Shown here piece by piece: positions 1-9,482 of a stretch of 64,000 nt of DNA. Where the stretch lies: contig CM028885.1 of the NCBI GenBank assembly GCA_016801885.1, positions 1,982,955-2,046,954 on the forward strand. The letters are read 5' to 3'. Position numbers and translations under genes: made by a program. The first letter of the stretch is position 1. Each line of letters starts with the position of its first letter. The notes under the pieces were generated by a model. It saw only the letters and a program-made list of their open reading frames with translations. It searched no databases and was not told the DNA's origin. This DNA comes from Toxotes chatareus (lineage: Eukaryota > Chordata > Actinopteri > Toxotidae).

Positions 1-619
1 TCCCATAGTGAGTATTTATGGCAGCAGAACAATGCGTGTGGGATCAGCCCATGTTCATCATAATGAAGAACCATATCACAAAATGCACCTTGATGTATTT
101 TTCCAGTGTTTGGACACCAGTGGATCTCTAAGGAACAGAGGAATGTGCATTGGATACACAGACAGTACTTGTTAGTGGAATCAGCTCCTTGTGGGTTTTG
201 GTCTTTTCATGGGATTTGTTGACAATATGAAAAATAAAACATCACTAGACTTTCAAATCCACTGTGTGTGGAAATTCTGACTCCTGGTGCCCCCAGGTGG
301 TAATATCAAAAAAGACACTGTTAATGTCTAATTTTTCATAAAAAAAAAAAAAAAACCTTAAATACCAAACCTTTGGGACCCATTGATTTTAAATAACTGC
401 CTTGTTTTTAAATGTTAGATTCCCAACTTTACTTAGGTGAAGATTATTTTTTTCTTTTTGACCACAACTTCAGCACATTGCCCATTTTACAACCTGACAC
501 TTAATTACATACACACTGTTAGAGACTGTACAGCCGAGTGTGTTTTTACTCAGGTCTGTTTTACAGTGGAAAACAAAACTATTCTCTCAAAAATATGAAC
601 TATTTGTGTGTGTCTGTAG
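1..619. other. Non-coding stretch upstream of the COQ8-like remnant
   Basis: I see no convincing gene here. The stretch is AT-rich, with a short poly-A run near 340. The last bases (about 600-619) read like an intron 3' end, a TG-rich run closing in CTGTAG, which is the acceptor of the exon remnant that follows. Confidence 0.4.
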
Positions 620-770
620 AAAGCTTTGAACAGTGACTTGGGTCCTAACTGGAGAGACAAGCTGGAATCGTTTGAGGAGCGTCCGTTTGCAGCACTGGCC
701 AGGACCAGCCATTGGCCAGGTTCACTTTGTGAGGATGAAGGATGACAGCGAGGTGGCCATGAAAATACTG
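620..770 (+). pseudogene. COQ8/ADCK-like atypical kinase exon, frameshifted remnant
   Basis: After a CTGTAG acceptor, the frame from base 620 reads KALNSDLGPNWRDKLESFEE, then RPFAA. This matches the start of the ABC1/ADCK atypical kinase domain (COQ8A/COQ8B, coenzyme Q biosynthesis, mitochondrial). An extra run of about 10-13 bases near 695-707 then shifts the frame. In the new frame it continues IGQVHFVRMKDDSEVAMKIL, the family's conserved A-rich/IGQVH loop and VAMK lysine segment. A GT donor follows at 771. The exon is therefore recognisable on both sides of a small insertion, but it cannot be translated through. No other convincing COQ8 exon was found nearby; a weak SIND-like stretch near 870-890 is not enough. 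It is either a lone duplicated exon or the decayed edge of a flanking COQ8 gene. The family is recognised from memory of its motifs. Confidence 0.65.
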
Positions 771-1575
771 GTAGGCTGTGAACATGTGTGTGTTCTACAC
801 ACAGCACATTCATGTTATTAAAATAAACACTGTTATTGGCGACTTTGTATTTTTTTCTCTCATGCATAGAGAAAGCATCAATGATCTGATCTCCAATGGG
901 GAGTCACACACTTATGTTTTCCTTGAGAAAGGGAAATAAATAGGAAATAAATAGGAAATAACAAGAGACAGATCCGTTGACATGGTTCATAGAAGAAGGA
1001 CATATCAAACATATTTCCTACTGTATAATCAGGGGGCAGATCTCATTATTGGCGGGGGATACTGAAAATGTATAATTGTACCCTAGCCTGCTAGCCTTTT
1101 CTTAAATGCATATTACTCCAGTGGTGAAATAAATCTCTGTCAAACCCATTCTAAGTTTTATGTTTTTCACTGAAAATACTGATTCTCCAGTTAAGGGAAA
1201 GGGTGACTATGCAACACAGTGATTATCCTCCACGAAGCTAATGTAGTGTTATACAACAGCCTGTATTAAATCCTCCTCTAATGAGGATAATAATATTCAA
1301 TTTTTACACACAAAAAGAAAAGACAAGTACGGATCCACTGCAGGTTGATACAATTTAGAGGAAGTCATCAGCTAGGTTCCTAACTAATTACCACAGTTGT
1401 CCATCCAAAAGTTTCAGCATCCTGATTCTGTCTGTACAGCAAGAATGACTGTGCCTCATGTACAGTCTACCAGTTTGAGATGAGGCCAGTTAAATGGTCA
1501 AATGTAAGATGTGAAAACTTGATTGTACCTTTAAGAACTAATACAAAATAAAGCACTATAGACAGAATTTTTAAG
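771..1575. other. Non-coding gap between the COQ8-like remnant and the kinase
   Basis: No reading frame or repeat family was recognised. It is AT-rich, with short direct repeats of GGAAATAAATA near 935-960. Confidence 0.35.
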
Positions 1576-1579
1576 GTTT

Positions 1580-1585
1580 TTTATT
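1580..1585 (-). terminator. Possible poly(A) signal of the HIPK-like gene
   Basis: TTTATT on the + strand is AATAAA on the - strand, about 130 bases beyond the kinase stop codon. It is the nearest canonical signal, although the surrounding T-rich tract makes chance occurrence easy. Confidence 0.35.
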
Positions 1586-1599
1586 TTTATTTTTTTTGT

Positions 1600-1677
1600 A
1601 GGGGGGGTTAAGGGTTGGGGTGGGGATTAGGGTTAGGGTGGGGGTTAGGGTTAGGGTTGGGGTGGGGGTTAGGGGGA
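1600..1677. repeat. Degenerate telomere-type (TTAGGG) repeat block
   Basis: Several TTAGGG and GGGTTAGGG units alternate with GGGGTGGGG and GGGTTGGGG variants. The G-rich strand is the + strand. It lies within the likely 3'UTR of the kinase gene, whose transcript would carry the C-rich complement. It could be an interstitial telomeric relic or a locally expanded G-rich minisatellite. Confidence 0.7.
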
Positions 1678-1711
1678 ACATTACATACAATTTAGAGTGG
1701 GTGAATGTTGA

Positions 1712-3382
1712 TTAGTTTGTTTGCCGTTTACAGATGGAAACCACTCGCTTCCTCAGTCTCCCAAAGAATTTTCGGGTCCTTCTCCATAAAGTCATCCGGC
1801 GGGGTCCATCTGCACCAGTGTTTGCATTATCAGCATCAACGGGTCTGGTGACAGCTGCAGCTCCATCAGTTGGTCCAATATCAGCTGAAGCTCTACCACA
1901 GGTGTTACTGGCAATGGGCAAACAATCAGTGTTGATATTCTCATTGTTGATGGGAGCAGCAGTGACTGACTCTTCTTTAGCAGGTGGTGAATCTTCATGG
2001 CTGGATATTTCAGTGGATGAATGTCTATCACTGGAACTCTCAGGGGCTGAATCTTCTTCACTCACAAATTCAGAGCTGGAATTCTCAAGGTGAGCAGTGT
2101 TACCACCAAAACTGTCAGTTAATGAATCTTTTTCATGGTAACTGGCAGTAGATGGCACTTCCTGCATGTCAGACATGGGAGCCATGTTTAAGCTCCAGGC
2201 CAAAGACTCTGAAAATGCAAGAACCTCTTCATAAGAATAATATGATTTCTCCAAACTGTGAGAGGAGGAAACAGGCGCGTTTTGAACTGCAACACTTGCA
2301 CAGATGCCGGTGTCTGTTTCATCTACCAGGTGAACCCCTGTTATAAAACCATGACTGAGGGCTTCCCTGGGAGTGATTCTCTGTCCAGCATCTGGATGCA
2401 GACAAAATCTCAGGAGGCTTACAAATGCCATCATATCTTCATACGTAATATTGCCCTTTTTTAATGGGTATCCTAATACAGCATCATCCAAATCCCTGGC
2501 CATGTCAAAAGACCTCCACGAAAGGTGTGGCTTGAGACCCGTTATCTTCTCATACTCTGCTGGTGTCTTTAGTCTCCACCCAAGGCCCGTCACGAATGTG
2601 AAATATTTCCCGGCGTTTTTTGCAGCACACAGCTGGTCATCCCCTGGCTGACCCACCAGGTGACATATAGCCTTCATGTTGTCCAATGCGCACATGTTCG
2701 GGAAGAGGTTAATGCCAAAGTACAAGAAAGCCATGATACAGCCAACTCCCCACATGTCCACAGCTTCAGACAACGGGAGGCCCAGGATTACTTCTGGAGC
2801 TCTGTATGAGAGAGCCTGCATTTTCATTCCAAGCTTCGCTTGGCTCACAGGAAGGGCCAGACCAAAGTCAATCAGCTTGATCTTGAATGGTTGATTCATG
2901 TGATTGACCAGCATTATGTTGTCAGGCTTCAAGTCTGCGTGCATGATGCCAATGCTCTGCAAGGCATCAAAAGCAACAAGTAGCTGCTGGGTCACAGGAC
3001 GAATTTCATGGAGACTCAGGGGCTCCCATCTCCTCATCTCCATCAGTTTCCAAAGGCTCTTGTCCAGCATTTCGAAGGCCAGACAAGAGTGGCCGCAGAA
3101 ACTGAAACTGTCCATGAATCGCACTATGTTGTTTTTGTCTGGGTCAAGAGCCCCAATTGCTTTTAACATATCCACTTCCTTTTCAATGATGTGATCTTCC
3201 ATATCTTTGTGGATTTTTATGGCCACTGTCTCGTGTGTCAACACATTGACGCACTTGGCGACTTTGCCAAAAGTTCCCTCTCCAATGAATTTCAGTATCT
3301 TGTAGCTGGCGATACTGCTGTGGAGTGTATCAGGAATGTTCACCTCAGTTGGTGCAGGTTTTTTCTCCTTTGCCTTGAACAT
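1712..3382 (-). CDS. HIPK-like serine/threonine protein kinase, intronless
   Basis: One uninterrupted frame of 556 residues. The kinase domain spans about residues 27-346. The glycine loop IGEGTFGKV is at 33-41, the VAIK lysine at 56, the catalytic loop HADLKPDN at 148-155 with Asp150, DFG at 172-174 and APE at 195-197. HAD in place of HRD, and the following LILGLP/IDMW-type region (here VILGLPLSEAVDMWGVGC), are typical of homeodomain-interacting protein kinases (CMGC group). The C-terminal 200 residues are Ser/Glu/Asp-rich and end in a basic tail (RRTRKFFGRLRKR near 535-548), which may direct nuclear or membrane localisation. Known HIPKs are about 1000 residues or longer, so this is a short kinase-only form like the HIPK-like paralogues expanded in fish. 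The activation loop lacks the usual HIPK YxQ tyrosine (here KMQ). The ATG at 3382 was chosen because it precedes the domain and has a TATA-like box about 100 bases upstream. Substrates are unknown. Confidence 0.88.
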   Translation of the reverse strand: MFKAKEKKPAPTEVNIPDTLHSSIASYKILKFIGEGTFGKVAKCVNVLTHETVAIKIHKDMEDHIIEKEVDMLKAIGALDPDKNNIVRFMDSFSFCGHSCLAFEMLDKSLWKLMEMRRWEPLSLHEIRPVTQQLLVAFDALQSIGIMHADLKPDNIMLVNHMNQPFKIKLIDFGLALPVSQAKLGMKMQALSYRAPEVILGLPLSEAVDMWGVGCIMAFLYFGINLFPNMCALDNMKAICHLVGQPGDDQLCAAKNAGKYFTFVTGLGWRLKTPAEYEKITGLKPHLSWRSFDMARDLDDAVLGYPLKKGNITYEDMMAFVSLLRFCLHPDAGQRITPREALSHGFITGVHLVDETDTGICASVAVQNAPVSSSHSLEKSYYSYEEVLAFSESLAWSLNMAPMSDMQEVPSTASYHEKDSLTDSFGGNTAHLENSSSEFVSEEDSAPESSSDRHSSTEISSHEDSPPAKEESVTAAPINNENINTDCLPIASNTCGRASADIGPTDGAAAVTRPVDADNANTGADGPRRMTLWRRTRKFFGRLRKRVVSICKRQTN

Positions 3383-3482
3383 TGTTGCAAGAAAATGTAT
3401 GCAAATACTTTGAACTCTGTATGGCTGAGTCGTCTTCTGTGCATAGATTGTGCAGAAAGATACCGACCATGTTCAGATCCCC

Positions 3483-3560
3483 TTTTTAAACTGCTGGATT
3501 CTGTGACATCACAGTCATGTCAGGGAGAGACCTTGATTCTCTGATGTCATTATGATGTCA
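3483..3560 (-). promoter_or_regulatory. Putative promoter of the HIPK-like gene: TATA-like box and CRE-like sites
   Basis: On the - strand, TTTAAAAAGG (3483-3490 region) lies about 100 bases upstream of the kinase ATG. Just upstream are three copies of the ATF/CREB-like octamer TGATGTCA or its complement: 3504-3511, 3542-3549 and 3553-3560. Spacing and repetition suggest a compact cAMP/ATF-responsive promoter, but this is motif reading only. Confidence 0.4.
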
Positions 3561-3689
3561 CAACTGAGATCAAAGGCATCAAAGCCATCAAAAGCAAAAC
3601 TGATTTCAAAAGACAATAACAAAACAAAACCAACAACAAAATCTCCCAGGTAACAGTTGCCCTGTGCCCTGAACTCATTATCATGTTTG

Positions 3690-3890
3690 TGGAACCAGTT
3701 TGAGACTTTTCATTTTTTGACATGGTTCATTATCCTGCTGGAAGTACACTGCAGCCATAAAGAGATGAACATGCTCAGAAAAGAATACTCAGACAGGCTG
3801 TGGCATTACACCACCGCCGCCGCCACCACCACCACCACCACCACCAGTTTGGACTGTTGATACAGGGCAGGCTGGGTCTATGGATTCATA
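3690..3890. mobile_element. Tc1-related fragment with a CCG/CCA trinucleotide run
   Basis: The words around the catcctgctggaag-type segment, the gatgaacatg stretch and the CCACCACC run followed by a GGACTGTTGA-type segment match the better preserved Tc1-like fragments at 32740-33010 and 47850-48070. The CCG/CCA run is at about 3810-3846. It is a degraded shard with no usable frame. Confidence 0.5.
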
Positions 3891-4224
3891 CTGCTGATGT
3901 CAAATTCTGACCCTACAATCTGCATCTCTCAGCAGAAATCCAGATTCATCAGCTCAGGCTACTTTTTTTTTTTTTTTTACTCTTTTTAGTTTCCTCAATT
4001 TGTAAAATGCCCCTTCTCTTTAAACAAACTTCTGATGGCAAAACAAATTCCTAATGTTACATTTTTCACTCTGTTTCAAGAGGTTTTTGGGAATAATTTT
4101 CAATGTGTAAAAATAAGCTTTGAATGAGTGATTTAATTCTAAGTCATAGTGTATTAAACAGCCTTGCTGGATTGTGAACCATTAAATCCTTGTTTATGCC
4201 TCAGGTTTCTTACATAAATATCAC

Positions 4225-4625
4225 TTTTTTTTCTTGGTGCAGGCAAAATGGAAGTGTTGACAGCAGTACATTTAGATCACTGGAGCCTGTAAGCAGCTGT
4301 TTGGTACCTGTCATCGGACCGGATGTCCCGTTTGGACCGCGCCGTGCTCCCCTCGCCCACGTCAGCGAGGAGTAAATCCCCAGAACCTGCGGCCTCTCTG
4401 CCGGGCTCCATGGGCTTCCCGTATGCCTCAGTCAGCCGGGGATGCCGCGCAGCTTTGCGCTGCTGAACGCTTGTTCCACTGCGAACAAAATTTTCTGGAC
4501 TGCTCCGTGTTTGGCACTGCTCGTACTTCTGGCCTTCGAGGAGCAGTACTCGCTCTCGTCCATTGGGACTGTTTCCCCTGTAGACTAACGAGCCAGGACT
4601 CTTTCAGCTCGTTTGAGCTCTAGAT
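4225..4625 (+). other. GC-rich island with two short overlapping ORFs, unassigned
   Basis: This block is clearly richer in GC and CpG than its surroundings. One ORF at 4442-4588 encodes 48 residues and contains a hydrophobic stretch (FWTAPCLALLVLLAF) followed by EEQYSLSSIGTVSPVD. Another starts at 4322 (MSRLDRAVLPSP...) and encodes 47 residues. A splice-like acceptor (TTGGTGCAG) precedes the block at about 4243. I do not recognise a family. It may be an exon remnant of a decayed gene, a CpG island, or chance. Confidence 0.25.
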
Positions 4626-4739
4626 GACCAAGGTTGGAACAAGTCACCCATTTTACTGTGTTTTCATTTACAGACCTCCTGGTCCTGCTCGTGTGTTTTT
4701 AGATGAATTTGCAGAATTTTTATCCTGTATTATCAAACT

Positions 4740-5345
4740 GGAGTCAGTGCTAATAGAATAGAATAGGATAGGAGTTTTATTTGCCATTTGCACAGATACA
4801 TTGCAGTACATGTGCATTGGAATTCTTGTGCATCCCTCCCCTGAGTCAAGCTTGTTAAAAGGTTTAAATAATACAATAAAATAAGAAATAACATAAAATA
4901 ACATAAAATAACCAAGAAATACATAATACAAAAGAAGAGCAAGATAGTAGACTTAAAATATTGAGAAGATTCTTAAGAAAATTAAGAAAATTAGGCACAC
5001 TGTCACTTCCAGTATGTGATGTTTCACATGGTGATCATAACGGGCATATTGCACATGGTGATATTGCAAATATTTTAGAAATATTTCACATGGTGAATAT
5101 AAGGACATATTGCACATAGTGATAACATATTATTTTTGACAGGTTTTTTTGCACATTGACAGAGTTATGATATGTGGCAGCTTCTTCCCTCCTTAATGTC
5201 CTGTGCCACTGTTCTGACAGTGGCTGGGAAGAAGCTGTTGTGGAGGCGGGCTCAGGTTGTAGCCTGAGTCCGCCCACTGAAACAGAGCACGAGCTGGATG
5301 GTGTAGTTGTTGATTTCAACATTCATGTTGATAAACTCTCCTGTA
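4740..5345. mobile_element. LINE-derived 3' region (Rex1-like, probably - strand)
   Basis: The block starts with a TAGAA/TAGGA short repeat and a ttttatttgccatttgcac segment, the reverse complement of a common fish LINE tail. It includes a local direct-repeat array of cacatggtgat units (about 5025-5125) and ends in a segment resembling the reverse-oriented 3'UTR of Rex1-type elements (gggaagaagctgttgtggag). It has no coding capacity. The assignment comes from recognising phrasing, not alignment. Confidence 0.45.
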
Positions 5346-5545
5346 ATATTGCTTTGGAATGAATAACTAACTGAAGCTTTAAACTTGATAACTTTTAAAC
5401 TTGATTTAAACACGTCTCTGGTCCCACTCATGAGAAAGGCCACACTCTCAACTTGGTTTTCTTTTACCACCATCTTGTACTATTGTTTCTCAACGACGCA
5501 TCATTAATCAGTCTGTCACTGAGAGGTTTTCAGGATCATTTAATC
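5346..5545. other. Unassigned sequence between repeats
   Basis: No gene or recognisable repeat was seen. Confidence 0.3.
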
Positions 5546-5549
5546 CCGA

Positions 5550-6690
5550 CTCGCTGAAAGAGTGTAACTGTGGTGGGGAATACTCCCCTAGTTTAGGTAG
5601 AGCTGCTGAATGAAGGCTTGAGCCGCCAGCCCCTCCCAACTCCTCCTAATCAGGGTCAGGTTATATAAAACACCTGTGTGCTTTTGTCTGTTTCTCTGCC
5701 TCCTGCCCTGTCCCTGCTGTGGCTGTCCAGGTGCTGTATTCCTTGTGAAGGGTTTTGGTACAAGTTTTTAACATCCTGTGGTGAGTTGCCCTTCGACTGT
5801 TCTTTTTAATACCTTTTAAATATGCAGTGTTGGTTTGGGGTTTGCAGCGTTTTGATGTGTGTCTTGGTTCTGGGATCCTGATTGTGGTTGGTACAGACCA
5901 CAGCCCCCTCATCTTTTTGTGCTCATTGCAAACTCCAAACCGACATTTAATGTGATGGTCATTATTTTTGCAGCTTTGTAATTCTGTAAATTGCCATATA
6001 AAAGGCTATGAACATGTAATGGCTGATGCCCTTTCTCGTGCCTTCTAATGAAGGCCTGAGAAAGTGCGTGTGAAGGCCTGTGTTTTTAGAGGTCCAGGTT
6101 TGTTTCTCAGTTGTTTTGTTTTTTACTGAGGAGGTAGGCTAGAGTATTGGGTGGAAGCCATTTGGGATCCTTATTTTTAGAGGTTAATGTTAGAAATTGT
6201 TTTGGTGGTGTGAGGTTAGTTTTGTGGTAAAGAGCAAATAATGAAGTGAATTTTCAATATTTGGTTTGAGCGTGTCCAATTGAATGGATTTGCTGTTTGG
6301 TACCCAACCAGGTTATAATATTTGGGTGGAGTACCTGGTTGGTCTCTGCTCTTATGGGGGGAGGTGTGATGATCCCTCCTACTCTGGGTTTGTATCCTGT
6401 GTTCTTTTCCTTTTTTTTTCCCTTTTCCACAGGAGACAGAGTAGCAGGGGTGTGTCCTCCAGATTGGGCCACACCTGAGCAGAGTTTCACTCAGCCATAA
6501 AAGAGGGCTGGAGAGGCTGGTGCTCTCTCTCTTTCTCACAATCTGGCATGTAGATTTTGGTTGGTAAGACTAGGTTATTTTTACATAGACACTCCCCACA
6601 CCACTGACTGTATGGATACCTATATTAACTTTTGAATTTACGTTTCCTTATACTTTAAATAAACTTAATTGATTAACCACCTATCTGTTT
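5550..6690 (+). mobile_element. Decayed Ty3/gypsy retrotransposon fragment with LTR-like end
   Basis: Around 5885-6047 a + strand frame shows the RNase H hallmarks GTDHSPLIFL and, after one in-frame stop, GYEHVMADALSR, both typical of the gypsy RNase H/integrase junction. About 300 bases later, 6360-6660 looks like an LTR: a TAAAA box followed by gagggctggagaggctggtg and an AATAAA near 6657. The upstream part (5630-5700) repeats a similar TATA and ctctgcctcctg arrangement. It is non-functional, with stops and missing domains. Confidence 0.55.
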
Positions 6691-7135
6691 GTGTGATCTC
6701 CCTTATTTTGCTGTGAACTTGAAGCCAGTTCATGACATCTGTGCAGTAGCTGAAGTCCATGGTGTAGAGAGTGAAGAGGAAGGGAGAGAGAGGACGGTCC
6801 CCTGCGGAGCTCTGGTGTTGCTGACCACTCTGTCTGATATACAGCATTGCAAGTGCTTGTACATTGGTCTGCCAGTCAGATATTCCACAATCCAGGACAC
6901 CAGTGGGGCATCCACCTGCATCGCTGACAGCTTCTCACCCAGCAGAGTGGGTGTCAAACACACTAGAAAAATCAAAAAACATGACCCTCACAGGGCTCGC
7001 TGGCCTGTCCAGATGGGTGTAGATTTGGTTGAGCAGGTAGATGAAGGCGTCGTCCACTCTGAGACGGGGCTGGTAGGTGAACTGAAGGAGGGTCCAAAAG
7101 TGGTTGGACCAGAGGCCGGAGCTGCTCCAGGATGA
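6665..7135 (-). mobile_element. Non-LTR reverse transcriptase fragment (Rex1-like)
   Basis: Read on the - strand, two frames carry RT pieces: LVSWIVEYLTGRP followed by APQGTVLS, then after a frameshift SPFLFTLYTMDFSYCTD. This is the order RT motif 4/5 then motif 6 seen in LINE reverse transcriptases. The catalytic DD box is absent. It is a dead fragment. Confidence 0.7.
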
Positions 7136-7480
7136 GTCTCTACAGTCTTTAAAGGTTTACAGAGTGATCTCAGAGAGTTTAGATATTCATCAGTCCACAG
7201 TCACAGTGTCTGTAAATGAAGATGATTCAGTTCTGTGGCTGCTCCCCCAGATAATGTTACTCCAGAGCTTTAACACAGAGTCCTCAGTGAGATCAGAGGA
7301 AGCTGCTGCTCTCTAGAAAATCATCACCCTGAAGGTGAAGGACGGTGGAGGGAACATCATGATTTGGGGCTTTGCTGCGTCTGGTTCTGGACAGCTCCAC
7401 ATCATCAGGTTTATCCAGGTATCTGACAGGGCAGTGTAAGGGTGGCTGGACCAGGTTATTGGACCACTTATTAAATCCAA
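7100..7480 (+). mobile_element. Tc1/mariner transposase fragment
   Basis: The stretch 7320-7420 reads KVKDGGGNIMIWGFAASGSG in one frame, the conserved GGGxxMxWG block of Tc1-like transposases. Upstream and downstream are degraded. No terminal repeats were identified. Confidence 0.5.
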
Positions 7481-7529
7481 GGGTTCACTAACTTTTTCTT
7501 GCCTCTGAAACTACTTCAGTGTCATAGCT

Positions 7530-7851
7530 TGTAAATGTCAAGTTATGTTTTTGTCTTACGTTGTCCTGTGATTTCTGCTTTTATTTTGAAATCTTATCTC
7601 GTTTCAGGTTGCTTGCCCTTACTTCATGTTTCCCACCAGTCAGATTGTCTTCCCCACCCTGATTGTTTCCACCCGTTTCCCATTACCTTGTGTCTATATA
7701 TTGTCTGCGTCTCCCATTGTTCTGTGCCAGTTCCTCTTGTCGCTCATCCAGTGAACTAGCTTCTTATCCCTCGTCATCGTAGTCAGGTTCTGTATTATTT
7801 GTTTCTTGTTTGTTTTTTTTGCTCCTCAGGTTGTTCAGTCTTTTTTCCTCA

Positions 7852-7856
<5 letters not shown>
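7530..7856. repeat. Dispersed T-rich repeat, also seen in intron 5 of receptor copy 1
   Basis: The pyrimidine-rich phrasing (tattttgaa, cctgattgtttccacc, tctatatattg, gttctgtgcc) resembles the block at about 16790-17250. Such sequence is common in fish as the tail of a dispersed retroposon. No ORF is credible. Confidence 0.4.

Positions 7857-7889
<33 letters not shown>
7857..7889. repeat. (GT)n microsatellite
   Basis: An uninterrupted GT run of about 33 bases. Confidence 0.9.
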
Positions 7890-7890
<1 letters not shown>

Positions 7891-8413
7891 CTGGTCCACT
7901 CATGGAGCTCTTCCCACGTTTCCTGCAGGAGGGTCACATGTCTGGGTTTTACAGAGAGTCAGTCAGAAACACCATGACCATCTCCAGCATTAAAAGCAGA
8001 GGGTAGGAGACCACCAGGCTGGGGCCTGTGGGGGACGGGCCAGAGGGGCTAGGACATGGCATAATCATCATCATGAATGTCATCCACTCTCCTGGAGGAC
8101 TCTGGACCCTGGATCTCCTGCTGTCTTTTTCCTGTTATTTCCTGAACCTTTTAGAGAGACAGAGAGTGGAGGAGAGGGAAGGTCAGACAGCTACTCCCTT
8201 TAGACTGGTGCAGTAGAGTGGAGACATGTGAAAACCAACACTCAAGTACACATCTGGAGAACTCACCTGCAGCTGGACACGTTCTAGACTGGCCTGTGGG
8301 GCAGAGGTGGAGGACTGAAGGCTGGGGCTCCGATCAGCACTCTGAGTCTTCTTTCCAGAGGCTCAGTTACCCAGTTACTCAGTTAAGGTGAGACATGGAT
8401 GGACTTAATAAAT
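7890..8413. other. Unassigned non-coding sequence
   Basis: Rich in GGAGAC/CTGGA words and probably repeat-derived, but no family was recognised and no credible ORF is present. Confidence 0.3.
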
Positions 8414-8418
8414 CACTT

Positions 8419-9361
8419 TGTAACGAAGGACTTCGTTACCGTTGACTGTCAGGGCATTGGTTTTGTAAATATTATTGTAAATATTGTACACGGTGGGTTT
8501 GGATATTGTTTATAAATAACTAGACAATGTATAGTAACAGCAAAATGCACTTTTATTATATATTTTGCAAATAACATTCGAACATAGAAGTTTCAAGAGC
8601 TAACGGCAATATTGGTTGCGTAACGTAGTTATCATATGTGAGGAGTCGGCCTCGGTCGGATGCCGGGGTGGCCGCTCGGCTCCGTCTGTAAATGAGAGGA
8701 GGTCGGTTAGAGTCCGTGGACAGCGGACGGTCCAGAATTGACGGACACCGGCAAAGGTGATGAAACTTATTGTGGTATTTATGGGAAGAATGGTGAAAGT
8801 GCCTTACAGAATTGTTCATGTTATCGTTAATACTCACCTTCTGCCTGTTTTGCGTTCGCCCTGGGGTGCGTCATGGAAAAGAGTCCCCTGGGTAACGGAC
8901 AGGGTTAATAACGTTCGGGTGCGGCCAAGTGGCAGGGCAAGACAGGGGGAGTCGGAAAATTTCCTTATGTATATATTTATATACTGTATTTGTATTATGT
9001 ATATATTTGTAAATACATTTATGGTGGTTGGTTTAGGAATCGGAGTACTGCACGCAGGTTATTTTAAATATTTTTTGTTAAATCTAATAATCATATTTTT
9101 CATATTATCACCTATATTTATAAATCTATATCTGGGAACACCTAGGGATGTTTTTGTCCAATTACGCCTACCAGACCACAGTATAAAAGGGCGCCAATTT
9201 TAAATCTCTGTGGTTGCTGGCTAGGCCTCACCCTGTGTGTGCTGCTATACCTGTGTTAAAAGAGAGGAAAATAAAAGAAAATGCGTATCTGCATCTTCCA
9301 CCTTTGCCTTGGCATTTTTATTCCTCTGGCAGTCTCTGTTGTCAGAACGGCCATTCTAACA
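8419..9361 (+). mobile_element. Solo LTR, 943 bp, with 5-bp target duplication
   Basis: The block begins TGTAACGAAGG and ends CATTCTAACA, so it has the TG...CA ends of an LTR. The five bases before it (8414-8418) and after it (9362-9366) are both CACTT, an exact target-site duplication. Inside, TATAAAAGGG at about 9181 and AATAAAAG at about 9270 occupy the promoter and polyadenylation positions expected of a + strand LTR. No internal coding region flanks it, so it is a solo LTR left by recombination. The family (gypsy or endogenous retrovirus type) cannot be told from an LTR alone. Confidence 0.85.
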
Positions 9362-9482
9362 CACTTGTTCTGTTAATGTAATTATATGAGACATTGTCTG
9401 AATCATGTGACATGTGACACTCCAGCACACCTCCTCACTCACACGCTCCACGATGACGTCACGATATCATCTGCGTTGGATC

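Noticed and set aside
1734..2093. ORFs on the + strand across the kinase gene
   Set aside because: They are shadows of the Ser/Glu-rich kinase tail; no domain is recognised.
7857..7889. Tandem repeat as a CRISPR-like array
   Set aside because: It is a plain GT microsatellite; no spaced direct repeats of CRISPR type exist in the window, and the DNA is eukaryotic.
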